Shown here piece after piece: positions 52,323-60,951 of a stretch of DNA of 64,000 bases. The DNA is from CAWJLE01 sp963843645 (GTDB lineage Bacteria > Chloroflexota > Anaerolineae > DAOTYC01). Both the position numbers and the translations under genes were made by a program. The stretch spans positions 434,001-498,000 of the forward strand of contig CAWJLE010000001.1 in NCBI GenBank assembly GCA_963843645.1, in the 5' to 3' direction. The notes beneath the pieces were generated by a model. That model did not search any database, had not been told where the DNA came from, and saw nothing but the letters and a program-made list of their open reading frames with translations. Positions within the stretch are counted from its first letter, which is position 1. Each line of letters begins with the position of its first letter.

Positions 52323-53904
52323 ATGAGGTCGCCTTTGTTTTCGGCCCCGACGCACTCGCCGGAGTTCGTGGCGGGCCTCGATTGGCTCAACGTCGACCAC
52401 CCGCTCACCCTGGCCGGTCTCCGGGGCAAGGTGGTCATTCTAGACTTCTGGACCTACGGCTGAATCAACTGCATGCATCTCTTCCCGCAGTTGCGGGAGG
52501 TCGAGGCTCAGTTTGAGTCTGAGCTGGTGGTCGTCGGCGTGCACGCGGGCAAATTTCACGCCGAACGCGAGACGGCGAACATCCGCCAGGCCGTGATGCG
52601 CCTGGAGCTGGAACACCCGGTGGTCAACGACCGCCAGTTCCGCGTGTGGCGCTCGTACGGCGTCAACGCGTGGCCAACGCTGGTGTTCATCAACCCGGAG
52701 GGCCGCGTCGTGGGCCAGCACGCGGGGGAGGCTCCGGCGTCAGCAATCGCGGATATCGTGCGGCACCTGGTCAGCGAATTCGAGTCGCAGGGCAAGATCG
52801 ATCGTACCCCCTTGGCGCTGCGCCTGGAACGAGAACTGGAGCCGTGCCGTCCGCTGGACTTTCCCGGCCAAGGTGCTTGCCGCGCCGGAGGGCCTGTTGT
52901 TCGTTTCGGACACGGGCCACAACCGCGTTTTGATGATCCGGCTGCGTGAGGACGGGCTGCACGGAGACGTGGAGGCGGTCATCGGCAGCGGCAAGGCGGG
53001 TCTGACAGACGGCAGCTTCGAGGAAGCGGCGTTCCACCACCCGCACGGCCTGGCGCTCGCCGCGGGCAACCTCCTGTACGTCGCGGACACGGAGAACCAC
53101 GCCGTTCGCCAGATCAACCTGGCGCGGGGCACAGTCACCACGGTCGCGGGGACCGGCGAACAGGCGAGCCGCTACATGTCCAGCGGACCGGGCCCGCAGA
53201 CGGCGCTCAACTCGCCGTGGGACGTCCTCGTTCACGAAGGCCGGCTCTACATCGCGATGGCCGGCTCGCACCAGCTGTGGCAGCTCGATCTGGGCAACCT
53301 GCAGGTCCGGCCGTTTGCCGGCACGGGGGCTGAGGCCCTGGTGGACGGCCCGCTGCTGAGCACGGCCCTGGCGCAGCCGACCGGATTGGCATCGGACGGC
53401 CAGCGCCTGTACTTCGCAGACAGTGAATCGAGCGCCATTCGCTGGGCCGAATTCGATCCCAAGCGGGGGCGAATCGGGACGCTGGTCGGCACGGGCCTGT
53501 TCGATTTCGGCGACAAGGATGGAACGGGCGACCACGTTCGCCTGCAGCACGCCCAGGCTGCCGTCTGGCTGGACGGCGCGCTGTACGTCGCCGATACGTA
53601 CAACAACAGAGTGAAGCGGCTCGACCCCGCAACGCGATCCAGCGCGGGTTTCGTCGGGACCGGCGAGGTCGCCTGTCGTGACGGGTCCGGAGCTCAGGCC
53701 GCGTTCTACGAGCCGGGCGGCATCAGCGCCGCCGGGAGTCGGGTGTACGTGGCGGACACGAACAATCACGAGATCCGAGTCATCGACGCAGCGACGCGGC
53801 GAGTCGACACGCTGATCTTGAGCGGAACCGGCTTCGATCAGGCAGGGATCGCCGGGCAGGAAGCCACAGAAGGTCCCCAGCGCTGCGAGGCAGCGTTTCG
53901 ATAG
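52323..53904 (+). CDS. Thioredoxin-like NHL-repeat protein with in-frame TGA at the catalytic cysteine (candidate selenoprotein; one frameshift)
   Basis: ATG after AAGGAGG. About 526 residues: a TlpA/NHLRC2-type thioredoxin domain (residues 1-165) followed by an NHL beta-propeller (EGLLFVSDTGHNRVLMIRL, GNLLYVADTENHAVRQINL, ALYVADTYNNRVKRLD, SRVYVADTNNHEIRVID). The redox motif reads DFWTYG-TGA-INCMH, where homologues have C-x-x-C (TYGCINC). Thus TGA at 52461-52463 replaces the attacking cysteine only, and the frame continues with full conservation on both sides. A SECIS-like hairpin follows. A further single extra C near 52866 (GGCCAAG for GGCAAG) shifts the frame before the propeller. It is either a selenocysteine enzyme or a TGC misread as TGA. 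Confidence 0.8.
52461..52505 (+). promoter_or_regulatory. UGA codon and bacterial SECIS-like stem-loop
   Basis: Downstream of TGA (52461-52463), UCCCGC (52483-52488) pairs perfectly with GCGGGA (52493-52498), closing the tetraloop AGUU, with CUC/GAG (52479-52481 and 52503-52505) below an internal loop. The loop has G as its second base followed by U and lies 28-31 nt from the UGA, inside the 16-37 nt window and G-in-first-two rule described for bacterial SECIS elements. Confidence 0.55.
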
Positions 53905-53969
53905 CGTCACACCTCAATAATTCACCAACGTCACAGCCGCGGGCGTGCGTCCCGCCAAGGAGCTTGTCC

Positions 53970-54356
53970 ATGGAAAGGCAGAACATTTCCTCCGATTCGC
54001 CCTACGAGCCTATCATCGGCTTTTCGCGCGCCGTTCGAGTGGGCCATCACGTGTTCGTCTCGGGGTCGGCGCCCATCGGGCCGGACGGCCAGACCGTCGG
54101 CGTGGGGGACGCTTACGTCCAGGCCCGGCGCTGCCTGGAGGTCGTCGAGGCCGCCTTGCTCGCAGCGGGTGCCCGGACTTCAGACGTGGTGCGCACGCGC
54201 ATCTTCCTGGTGGACGCGGGCCTGTGGGAACAGGTCGGCCGCGCCCACGGCGAGTACTTCGGCGCGATCCGCCCCGCGTCGACGATGGTCCAGGTCGCGC
54301 GCTTGCTCGACCCGGACTGGCTGGTGGAGATCGAAGCCGACGCCGTGGTGGACTAG
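53970..54356 (+). CDS. RidA/YjgF-family protein
   Basis: 128 residues. SRAVRVGHHVFVSGSAPIGP, ARRCLEVVEAALLAAGARTS, VVRTRIFLVD and IRPASTMVQVARLLDPDWLV are the usual RidA signatures, with the conserved arginine in RTRIF. It hydrolyses reactive enamine/imine intermediates, protecting PLP enzymes. ATG chosen because AAGGAG lies eight bases upstream. Four bases before the HIT gene. Confidence 0.9.
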   Translation: MERQNISSDSPYEPIIGFSRAVRVGHHVFVSGSAPIGPDGQTVGVGDAYVQARRCLEVVEAALLAAGARTSDVVRTRIFLVDAGLWEQVGRAHGEYFGAIRPASTMVQVARLLDPDWLVEIEADAVVD

Positions 54357-54360
54357 ATCG

Positions 54361-54780
54361 ATGAGCGTCGAGGATTGCGTCTTTTGCCAGATGCTGCAGG
54401 GCGATGGTCCGCCGTACGTGGTCTTCGAAGACGAGCTGACCATCGCCTTTCTGGATCACCGGCCCGTCTTCTACGGGCACTGCCTGCTGGTTCCCAAGGA
54501 GCACTTCGAGACGCTGGCCGACTTGCCGCCGCGTCTGCTGGAGCCCGTCTTCGGCAACGTTCAGCGCCTCACCCGCGCGGTTCAGGCCGGGATGGGGGCC
54601 GAAGGGACCCTGGTGCTCATGAACAATCGCGTCAGCCAGAGCGTGCCGCATCTGCACGTCCACGTGGTTCCACGGCGCAAGGGCGACGGTCTGAGGGGCT
54701 TCCTGTGGCCGCGCCAGCGCTACCCCGATGAGGACGCCGCGCTGCGCGCCCGCGACGCGGTACGCGCGGCATTCGAGTAG
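54361..54780 (+). CDS. HIT-family nucleotide hydrolase/transferase
   Basis: 139 residues. Begins EDCVFCQMLQGDGPPYVVFE and has the histidine triad HLHVHVVPR near residue 100. The family cleaves AMP from protein or nucleotide conjugates. The C-terminal FLWPRQRYPDEDAA matches the FHIT-like/HinT bacterial group. The stop codon overlaps the first palindrome of the adjacent repeat array. Confidence 0.92.
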   Translation: MSVEDCVFCQMLQGDGPPYVVFEDELTIAFLDHRPVFYGHCLLVPKEHFETLADLPPRLLEPVFGNVQRLTRAVQAGMGAEGTLVLMNNRVSQSVPHLHVHVVPRRKGDGLRGFLWPRQRYPDEDAALRARDAVRAAFE

Positions 54781-55048
54781 ACTTCCGAGGTTTTGAAAAC
54801 TTCGGAAGTCTGGAGTGGACTCAGTCGCCACCGTTCTAGAATTCCGAAGTTTTGAAAACTTCTGAATTCTGGAACGGACTTAAGTCGCCACCGCTTTAGA
54901 ATTCCGAAGTTTTAAAAACTTCGGAATTCTGGACTGGACTCAGTCGCCACCGCTGCAGACTTCCGAAGTTTTGGAAACTTCGGAAGTCTGGAGAGGACTC
55001 AGTCGTCAGCGCTTTAGACTTCCAAAGTTTTGAAAACTTCGGAAGTCT
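54779..55048. repeat. Five-copy tandem array of 33-bp palindromes with 59-60-bp period
   Basis: Palindromes at 54779-54811, 54838-54870, 54898-54930, 54957-54989 and 55016-55048 are separated by similar 26-27-base spacers containing GGACTCAGTCGCCACCG. Copies 1, 4 and 5 begin AGACTTCC and end GGAAGTCT, while copies 2 and 3 begin AGAATTCC and end GAATTCT, a paired C-to-A and G-to-T change that keeps the stem. It fills the gap between the HIT and sugar dehydrogenase genes. Confidence 0.93.
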
Positions 55049-55069
55049 TGGCGAAGGGAGGTTTTCACG

Positions 55070-56386
55070 ATGGGACGCTGGGTTGCTTCGTTGCTGCTGG
55101 CGGTCATGGCCTGGCTCGGCCCAGTGCAGGGGTTCCTGCCCGGGCCGTCCAGCACGACGTTCAGCGGGCAGCCGATCGACGTCGGCCTCCAGCCGATCGC
55201 TCAGGGCTTCAACTCACCGGTGACGCTTGCGGCTCCGCCGGACGGCAGCGGCAGACTGTTCGTCGTCGACCAGATCGGCGTAGTGGGCATTCTCAACGCG
55301 GACGGAACCCAGGCGACCGAACCGTTCCTGGACGTCCACGACCGGATGGTGCAGCTGTCACCGGGTTACGACGAGCGCGGCCTGCTGGGCCTGGCCTTCC
55401 ACCCCGACTACGCCCACAACGGACGCTTGTTCGTGTACTACAGTGCCCCGCTCCGGTCCGGCGGCCCCGCCGGCTGGGACAGCACGCTGCACCTCGCCGA
55501 GTTTCGCGTCTCGCCAGCCGATCCCAACAAAGCCGATCCCCAGTCCGAGCGCATCGTGCTGCAGATCGACAAGCCCTATCCCAACCACAATGGCGGGAGC
55601 ATCCTGTTCGGCCCTGACGGCCTCCTGTACCTGGCGATTGGAGACGGCGGCGGGGCCAACGACGTCGGGCGGGGCCACGTGCCCGGCGGCAACGCGCTGG
55701 ACACGTCTGTGGTGCTGGGCAAGATCCTCAGGATCGACGTCGATCACGGCAGCCCCTACGGGATTCCGGCCGACAATGCTTTCGCCAACGGCAACGGTGC
55801 GCCGGAAGTCTACGCCTACGGGTTGCGCAACCCATATCGCATTTCTTTCGACCGGGCGGGAAGCCACGAGCTGTTCGCCGGCGACGTGGGACAGAATTTG
55901 TTCGAGGAAGTGGACATCGTTACGAAGGGCGGGAACTACGGCTGGAACGTCCGCGAGGGTTTCCACTGCTTCGATCCCAATGCACCAAGAACGCCACCCG
56001 CGACCTGCCCGAGCACGGGCAAAGCGGGCGAGCCGCTGATCGATCCCATCCTCGAGTACGAGCACGACATCGGCACGGCGATCATCGGGGGATACGTGTA
56101 CCGCGGCCAGGCGGTCCCGGCGCTGAGCGGCAAGTACGTCTTTGGGGACTTCACTCGGCCGGGCAGCAGAGCCGACGGCGTCTTGGTGGCGGCGAGCCGA
56201 CCGCAAACCGGCGAGCGGTGGGACCTCGCTGAGATTCGCGTATCCGGCGCGGCCAATGGCCGGCTGGGACACGCCCTGTTGGGATTCGGGGAGGACGCCA
56301 GCGGCGAGCTGTACGTCCTCACGCGCGACAGCTACGGTCCGACAGGCCAGGCCGGCCGTGTGTTCCGCATCGTTCCGGCAACCTGA
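55070..56386 (+). CDS. PQQ-dependent soluble glucose/sorbosone dehydrogenase-like protein
   Basis: 438 residues. Signal peptide at residues 1-22 (MGRWVASLLLAVMAWLGPVQ). The mature six-bladed propeller has LQPIAQGFNSPVTLAAPPDG, DERGLLGLAFHPDYAHNGRL, DKPYPNHNGGSILFGPDGLL with the active-site histidine, LRIDVDHGSPYGIPADNAF and YGLRNPYRISFDR. Close to Asd/YliI-type aldose sugar dehydrogenases. It is exported and oxidises sugars if PQQ is available; no PQQ synthesis genes are seen here. Confidence 0.88.
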   Translation: MGRWVASLLLAVMAWLGPVQGFLPGPSSTTFSGQPIDVGLQPIAQGFNSPVTLAAPPDGSGRLFVVDQIGVVGILNADGTQATEPFLDVHDRMVQLSPGYDERGLLGLAFHPDYAHNGRLFVYYSAPLRSGGPAGWDSTLHLAEFRVSPADPNKADPQSERIVLQIDKPYPNHNGGSILFGPDGLLYLAIGDGGGANDVGRGHVPGGNALDTSVVLGKILRIDVDHGSPYGIPADNAFANGNGAPEVYAYGLRNPYRISFDRAGSHELFAGDVGQNLFEEVDIVTKGGNYGWNVREGFHCFDPNAPRTPPATCPSTGKAGEPLIDPILEYEHDIGTAIIGGYVYRGQAVPALSGKYVFGDFTRPGSRADGVLVAASRPQTGERWDLAEIRVSGAANGRLGHALLGFGEDASGELYVLTRDSYGPTGQAGRVFRIVPAT

Positions 56387-56391
56387 GGTAG

Positions 56392-56436
56392 ACTTCCGAC
56401 ACAGCCCAGCACTGACCGCCGGGCTGTGTCGGAAGT
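56392..56436. terminator. Bidirectional hairpin terminator
   Basis: Perfect 16-bp stem ACTTCCGACACAGCCC / GGGCTGTGTCGGAAGT with a 13-base loop, placed between converging genes. Its base (ACTTCCGA) matches the dispersed palindrome family. No strong T-tract. Confidence 0.7.
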
Positions 56437-56442
56437 GTCACT

Positions 56443-58350
56443 TCAATTCTCCAGGCGGACGAACTGGTTGTAATACGGCGCGCCGTCGCCCACGTCCGAC
56501 ACTTCGGCGGCGATGAGCTGATTCACGCCGCCGCCGAGCTTCATCCAATCTCCACGACGATACAGGACGGCTTCCGGATGCAGGTCGGGTGCGGTCTCCA
56601 CGCGGACCCGCATTCGACCCAAGGGCGAGGCCAGATACACGGGCTGCGTCAGATCCAGGCTGTCGAGCGCCGGGTTGCCGTCGGAGACCCACACTTTCGG
56701 CACTTCGGTCTGCTCCTCGGGCGTCATCTGGGAGTTGAGCGACTCACGGCGGAGCAGGCTCAACAAGCGCAGCGGATAGCCGGCCGGCGCGGCGGGCTGC
56801 TCGTGCACCTCAGCCGGGAAGTGATAGCGGCCGTCCGGGTGGTCGAAGTGCATGCCTTCGTACGCGATGGGCCCGCGGGTGACGCGCACGAAACTCTTTT
56901 CGCGCAGCTCTTCCAGCGTCGTGTTCAGCTGCGGCGATTGCAGGGACATCCGCAGGATGTCTTCCGGCTCCGGCATCTCGATCGGCGGATCGAGTCGCTT
57001 GCCGACCTCGGTCAGAATCCAGACGTCGGTGCGTGCTTCGGCGGGCGGGGGCACCGCAGGCCGGGTGTAGTGCACCCAGGGGTGCAGGCACGAGCCGATC
57101 AGATCCTCTTTTTCGAGATTGAGCGCGGCGGGCAGGATCAGGTCCGCCCGTTCGGTGGTGTCGTTCATGAACGCGTCTACGGCGACCTTGAACTCGACGC
57201 CCTCCATGGCGCGGGCCGTCCCGCGGCTGTCGGCAGCCTGATTCACGACGTTGATATCCTGCATCCACACCATGCGGATGGGTGGGTCAGCGGCCTCCCG
57301 CAGGACCTTCCCGAAAAGCGGCCGCGGGAACGAGCGGCGAGGGGTCTCCGAATCGAAGCTCGCCCAGCTCAGGTTGAAGGCGCCGCCGGTGGACTGCGAG
57401 TAATAGCTGCCTCCGCCCGAGCGTCCGACGTGGCCGGCGACGAGGGCCAGGGCGTTGATGAAACGCACGGTCTCGCCGCCGAAGGCGTAGCGCTGCAATC
57501 CGCAGCTAATGATGGTCGCCACCGGGGCGTCCTGGGCGTACAGATCGTATAGATGCTCGACGTCCGTCAGGTGAACTCCACTGGGCGCGGCCCACTCAGC
57601 CACGCCGCGGCTCTGGATCAGCCGCCGGAACGCGTCCCAGCCGTCCGTGTACTGCTCCACATCCAGGGGGATGCCGCGCTGGACGAACAGGCGCAGGAGC
57701 GCCGCGGCCAGGAAGCGGTCCGCCCCAGGTCGAATGCGAATCACTTCGTCCGACGCGACCGCATTCCCCTCGGCGCCGGGCGAGATCAACACCACGTGCG
57801 CGCCCCGCTTTCGCGCCTGGGCCACCAGGCTGCCCAGGTGAACGGAGCTTCGCGACAGGTCCTTGCCCCAGTTGACGATCGTGCGCGCATTCAACAGGTC
57901 GACCGGATCGTTCACTTTGTACGAGCCGAAGTCGGCCTTGCAGCCCGCCGTGCCCGCCGAGCTGCACAGGTTACCCGTCATGAAGGTGGCGCCGAGCCTG
58001 GCGAAGAACAGATCGCCGAAGTGGGCCAGCACTGCCCCGTCCGCCCCACCCCGAACGTGCAATATGGATTCGGGCTCCTCGCGATTGCGCTGGATGTGCT
58101 CGGCGCACAGGTCGAGGGCCGCATCCCAGCTGAGGGATTGCCAGCCGTTGTCCGTGCGCAGCAGCGGCGTCGTGATTCGGTCGCAGCGCTGCAGCCGCTC
58201 ACCGAAGCGCTTGATCTTGGCGCACGAAAACCCGGCCGTGAAGGGGTGCTCGGGGTTGCCGTCGATGTGAATGTGGCCTTGCTGGTCGATCTCGACGACC
58301 AGGGAACACGCGTCGGGACAATCCAGGGTGCAAGCAGTGACCGTCTTCAT
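56443..58350 (-). CDS. Molybdopterin-dependent oxidoreductase (DMSO reductase family)
   Basis: 635 residues. N-terminal [4Fe-4S] motif CTLDCPDACS...CAKIKRFGER, then LSWDAALDLCAEHIQRN, the cofactor region TGNLCSSAGTAGCKADFG, VNWGKDLSRSSVHL, RIRPGADRFLAAALLRL, and the C-terminal molydopterin-binding domain (EVPKVWVSDGNPALDSLDLT). The ATG at 58348-58350 has GGAGAGG upstream; the longer frame lacks support. There is no signal peptide and no electron-transfer or membrane subunit next to it. It belongs to the group of stand-alone bis-MGD enzymes; the substrate is unknown. Confidence 0.85.
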   Translation of the reverse strand: MKTVTACTLDCPDACSLVVEIDQQGHIHIDGNPEHPFTAGFSCAKIKRFGERLQRCDRITTPLLRTDNGWQSLSWDAALDLCAEHIQRNREEPESILHVRGGADGAVLAHFGDLFFARLGATFMTGNLCSSAGTAGCKADFGSYKVNDPVDLLNARTIVNWGKDLSRSSVHLGSLVAQARKRGAHVVLISPGAEGNAVASDEVIRIRPGADRFLAAALLRLFVQRGIPLDVEQYTDGWDAFRRLIQSRGVAEWAAPSGVHLTDVEHLYDLYAQDAPVATIISCGLQRYAFGGETVRFINALALVAGHVGRSGGGSYYSQSTGGAFNLSWASFDSETPRRSFPRPLFGKVLREAADPPIRMVWMQDINVVNQAADSRGTARAMEGVEFKVAVDAFMNDTTERADLILPAALNLEKEDLIGSCLHPWVHYTRPAVPPPAEARTDVWILTEVGKRLDPPIEMPEPEDILRMSLQSPQLNTTLEELREKSFVRVTRGPIAYEGMHFDHPDGRYHFPAEVHEQPAAPAGYPLRLLSLLRRESLNSQMTPEEQTEVPKVWVSDGNPALDSLDLTQPVYLASPLGRMRVRVETAPDLHPEAVLYRRGDWMKLGGGVNQLIAAEVSDVGDGAPYYNQFVRLEN

Positions 58351-58470
58351 GATCCTCTCCAAAGTGTGGACTCTCGTAACGAGGCTGCGATGGACGTGAG
58401 GGCAAGGACGATAACACCGGACCGCGCGCAAGTCAAATCGGGCCGCAGGGCAATTGCATATAATTGTTGC

Positions 58471-58665
58471 GCTCGTCCTGGCGATTGGAAATCGCGGCTA
58501 TTGGCGGCAAAGCCTGCCTGCGCAGGCTACAGACCACGACAAAAACAGTCGGCGTGGCCACTTCGTTACCAAGGATCGCGTTTTCAAGTCGTTTTGCCCT
58601 CGTCTGTAGCCTGCGCAGGCAGGCTTTGCCGCCAATAGCCGCGATTTCCAATCGCCAGGACGAGC
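58471..58665. repeat. MITE-like element with perfect 64-bp terminal inverted repeats
   Basis: Left arm 58471-58534 and right arm 58602-58665 are exact reverse complements; the 67-base interior is AT-richer with no coding frame. The arms contain a nested palindrome GCCTGCCTGCGCAGGC. It lies between the molybdopterin gene's upstream region and the creatininase gene; nothing else is seen between 58351 and 58677. Confidence 0.9.
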
Positions 58666-58677
58666 TCAACGCCCCCG

Positions 58678-58710
58678 AGACTTCCGAAGTTTTGGTAACT
58701 TCGGAAGTCT
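58678..58710. repeat. Dispersed 33-bp palindrome (ACTTCCGAAG family)
   Basis: AGACTTCCGAAG...CTTCGGAAGTCT, 15 bases past the creatininase stop codon on the minus strand; probable 3' hairpin. Confidence 0.85.
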
Positions 58711-58725
58711 TCGAGAGGCGTGGAA

Positions 58726-59496
58726 TCAGTGGGCCTTCACTTCCGGGGAGCGATAGTCCCAGTCGCTCTTGTCCAGGTCGGTGAGGACGGACACCAGGGC
58801 ATCCTCCAGCGCTTTCTTCATCTGGAGGCCCTTCTCGCGCGACCCTTTGGTCGGATCGCCGGTAGCGCCCGTGTTCGTCAGCTCGTTGAACTTCCACTTG
58901 ATATCGATGTACGGCGGCAGATGCGGCACGACGCCCGCCGCCTTGGACGGATCGCACAGCTCGGGGAACAGCGCCAGGCTGATGGAGGTCTCGCCCTCGC
59001 CGCCGTGGCCCAGTCCGTTCCAGACGTCGAAGAAATTGGGCGGCAGCAGGCTTCCAACCATGTTCCACCAGGCCTCCAGCGTGGCGATCCTGATCTCCGG
59101 ATGGGCCACTTTGGTCTCCCGCGCGGCGATCTCGATCGGGGCGATGTTGCCATCGTGCCCGTTCAAGATGAAGACCTTGCGGATCCCCTCGCGATGGAGG
59201 GACTCCAGGATGTCGCGCAGGATCGCGATCATCGTCTCGAATTGCAGCGAGACGGTGAACGAGAAATCCTTGTAGTGCTCGCTGACGCCGTAGTTGACCG
59301 GCGGCAAGACGGCGGTCTTGGGCAGACGTCGGGCGACTTCCAGCGCAATCAGGTGCGGCGTCAGCGCGTCAGTGCCGAACGGCAGGTGCGGACCGTGGCT
59401 TTCGAGCGAGCCCAACGGCAGAATCACGTTCTCGAATGGCTCGGCCTTGTATTCCGCCGCGGTAAGATGCTGAACTTCGAGGGGGTTTTTGTTCAT
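58726..59496 (-). CDS. Creatininase-family amidohydrolase
   Basis: About 256 residues. ILPLGSLESHGPHLPFGTDA holds the first metal ligands, VFILNGHDGNIAPIEIAARE the second block, and GHGGEGETSISLALFPEL the catalytic region. The family includes creatinine amidohydrolase and MftE-type peptidases. I start at MNKNPLEV because GGAGATGAGACCG precedes it; two upstream ATGs overlap that site. The Liv transporter upstream in the same direction may import its amide substrate. Confidence 0.88.
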   Translation of the reverse strand: MNKNPLEVQHLTAAEYKAEPFENVILPLGSLESHGPHLPFGTDALTPHLIALEVARRLPKTAVLPPVNYGVSEHYKDFSFTVSLQFETMIAILRDILESLHREGIRKVFILNGHDGNIAPIEIAARETKVAHPEIRIATLEAWWNMVGSLLPPNFFDVWNGLGHGGEGETSISLALFPELCDPSKAAGVVPHLPPYIDIKWKFNELTNTGATGDPTKGSREKGLQMKKALEDALVSVLTDLDKSDWDYRSPEVKAH

Positions 59497-59520
59497 CGGT
59501 CTCATCTCCATGAGGACGTG

Positions 59521-59554
59521 AGACTTCCGAAGTCTCTGGAGACTTCGGAAGTCT
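59521..59554. repeat. Dispersed 34-bp palindrome (ACTTCCGAAG family)
   Basis: AGACTTCCGAAGTCTC / GAGACTTCGGAAGTCT-type stem between the creatininase start and the livK stop. Confidence 0.85.
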
Positions 59555-59605
59555 GGTAAGGTGCTCTTCAGCGAGCGAGACGGAACGCCGAATGGCGCCG
59601 GTGCG

Positions 59606-60839
59606 TCAGCTGCCCGCGGCCGGTGTCTGCGCCGGCTCGGTCGTCGGAGAGGCGCCCGGGACCTTCTGCGGCACGACTTCGGCGGCCAGCGTGAACTTGC
59701 CGTCCTTGATCAGGATGACCGTCACGCCCTTCTGCGGGATGCGGCTGCCCGGCTGGAAGGTGATGGTGCCGGTGACGCCCGGCAGGTCCTTGGTCGTCGC
59801 CAAGCGCTTCGCGGATGGCCGTCGGGATCATGCGAATTCGCGCGCGGTGATGGCATCGGCGATCAGGTTGACGGTGTCGTAGCCCAGAGCCGGCGAAGGC
59901 GTTCTCCGGCGGGGTGTTGTACTCGGCCTGGTACGCGGCGATGAACTTCTTCACTGCGGCGGTGCCCAGCTCCGGCGTCCATCAGGGAGTGGGTGGTGAA
60001 GTAGACGTTGTTCGGCGCCCGTGCCCGCGATCTGGGCGAGCAAAGGCGTGTCGTACCCGTCACCGCCCATGATCGGCTTGTCGATGCCGCTGTCACGGAA
60101 CTGCTTGACGACGGTGCCCACATCGTCCGGTCCGGCGGAGATGTAGATCAGGTCGGGCATGGTGCCCAGGGCCTTCAGCTTGGTGATCTGGGCCGAGAAG
60201 TCCTTGTCACCGGTCTGGTAGGTGTCCTCGAGGACGATCTGGCCGCCCAAGCTCGGTGAACCGGTCCTTGAAGTACTGCACCGAGCAGCAGGGTGTACTC
60301 CATGCCTTTGTCGATAGAGCAGGTAGGCCGTCTTGGCGTTGAGCGTATTGTACGCGTACTCGGCGCCGGCCGCGGCCTGGACGTTGTCGCCGAAGCAGGC
60401 CATGAACAGGTATTCAGGCACCTGGTCGACCAGCTTGGGCGAGGTCGCGCCGGAGGTCACGAAGACGATGCCGGCCTTGGCGGCGATGGGCGCGGCGGCC
60501 AGCACCATGTCGGTGTCGCTGAAGCCCATCATGGCCGACGACCTTGTCGGAGTCGACGAGCTGCGTCGCGGCGTTGCCGACGGTGGCGGCGTCCGTCTTG
60601 CCGTCGTACAGAACCAGCTCGACCGGCCGGCCCAGCAGGCCGCCCGCGTCGTTGATCTGCTTGACTGCCAGCTTGGCCCCGTTGGCCGAAGGCACGTCCA
60701 GGGATGCCTGCGCGCCGGTCAGGTTGTAGATGGCGCCGATCTTGATCGGCTCGCCCGTCGGCGCCGCGGCGTACGCGCTGAACGTGCCGGAAAGCAGCGC
60801 AACGAGGACCAACAGCGTCAAAATAGCACTCTTCTTCAT
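59606..60839 (-). CDS. livK: Branched-chain amino acid/amide ABC transporter binding protein LivK-like (several frameshifts)
   Basis: About 410 residues over several frames. Signal peptide MKKSAILTLLVLVALLSGTF...AYAA, then the type I periplasmic-binding core IKIGAIYNLTGAQASLDVPS, LAVKQINDAGGLLGRPVELV, TAATVGNAATQLVDSDKVV, AAPIAAKAGIVFVTSGATSP, YQTGDKDFSAQITKLKALGT and ITFQPGSRIPQKGVTVILIK near the end. The TGA at 59606-59608 fits the expected C-terminus. At least five one-base shifts interrupt it. It binds branched-chain amino acids, amides or aromatic ligands outside the cell. Confidence 0.8.
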
Positions 60840-60951
60840 GAGAGGTTTCCCCTTTCCATGAGTTGGTGAATACACTGGCATTGGATTCACACATGTTGCT
60901 GAGAAAGCGTGACATGCATTATGTCGTCTTCGGGCGCTGTGGCTCCGCCTT

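Noticed and set aside
51605..52438. 277-aa minus-strand frame across the divergent promoter region
   Set aside because: It runs antisense through the thioredoxin start and in another frame through the deacetylase; composition is Arg/Pro/Ala-rich without motifs.
54779..55048. CRISPR-like array
   Set aside because: The period is regular, but the repeats are full palindromes of 33 bp that vary between copies while the spacers are nearly identical to one another. There are no cas genes nearby.
58433..59068. 211-aa minus-strand frame across the MITE and creatininase 3' end
   Set aside because: It is an out-of-frame shadow that includes repeat sequence and has no family features.
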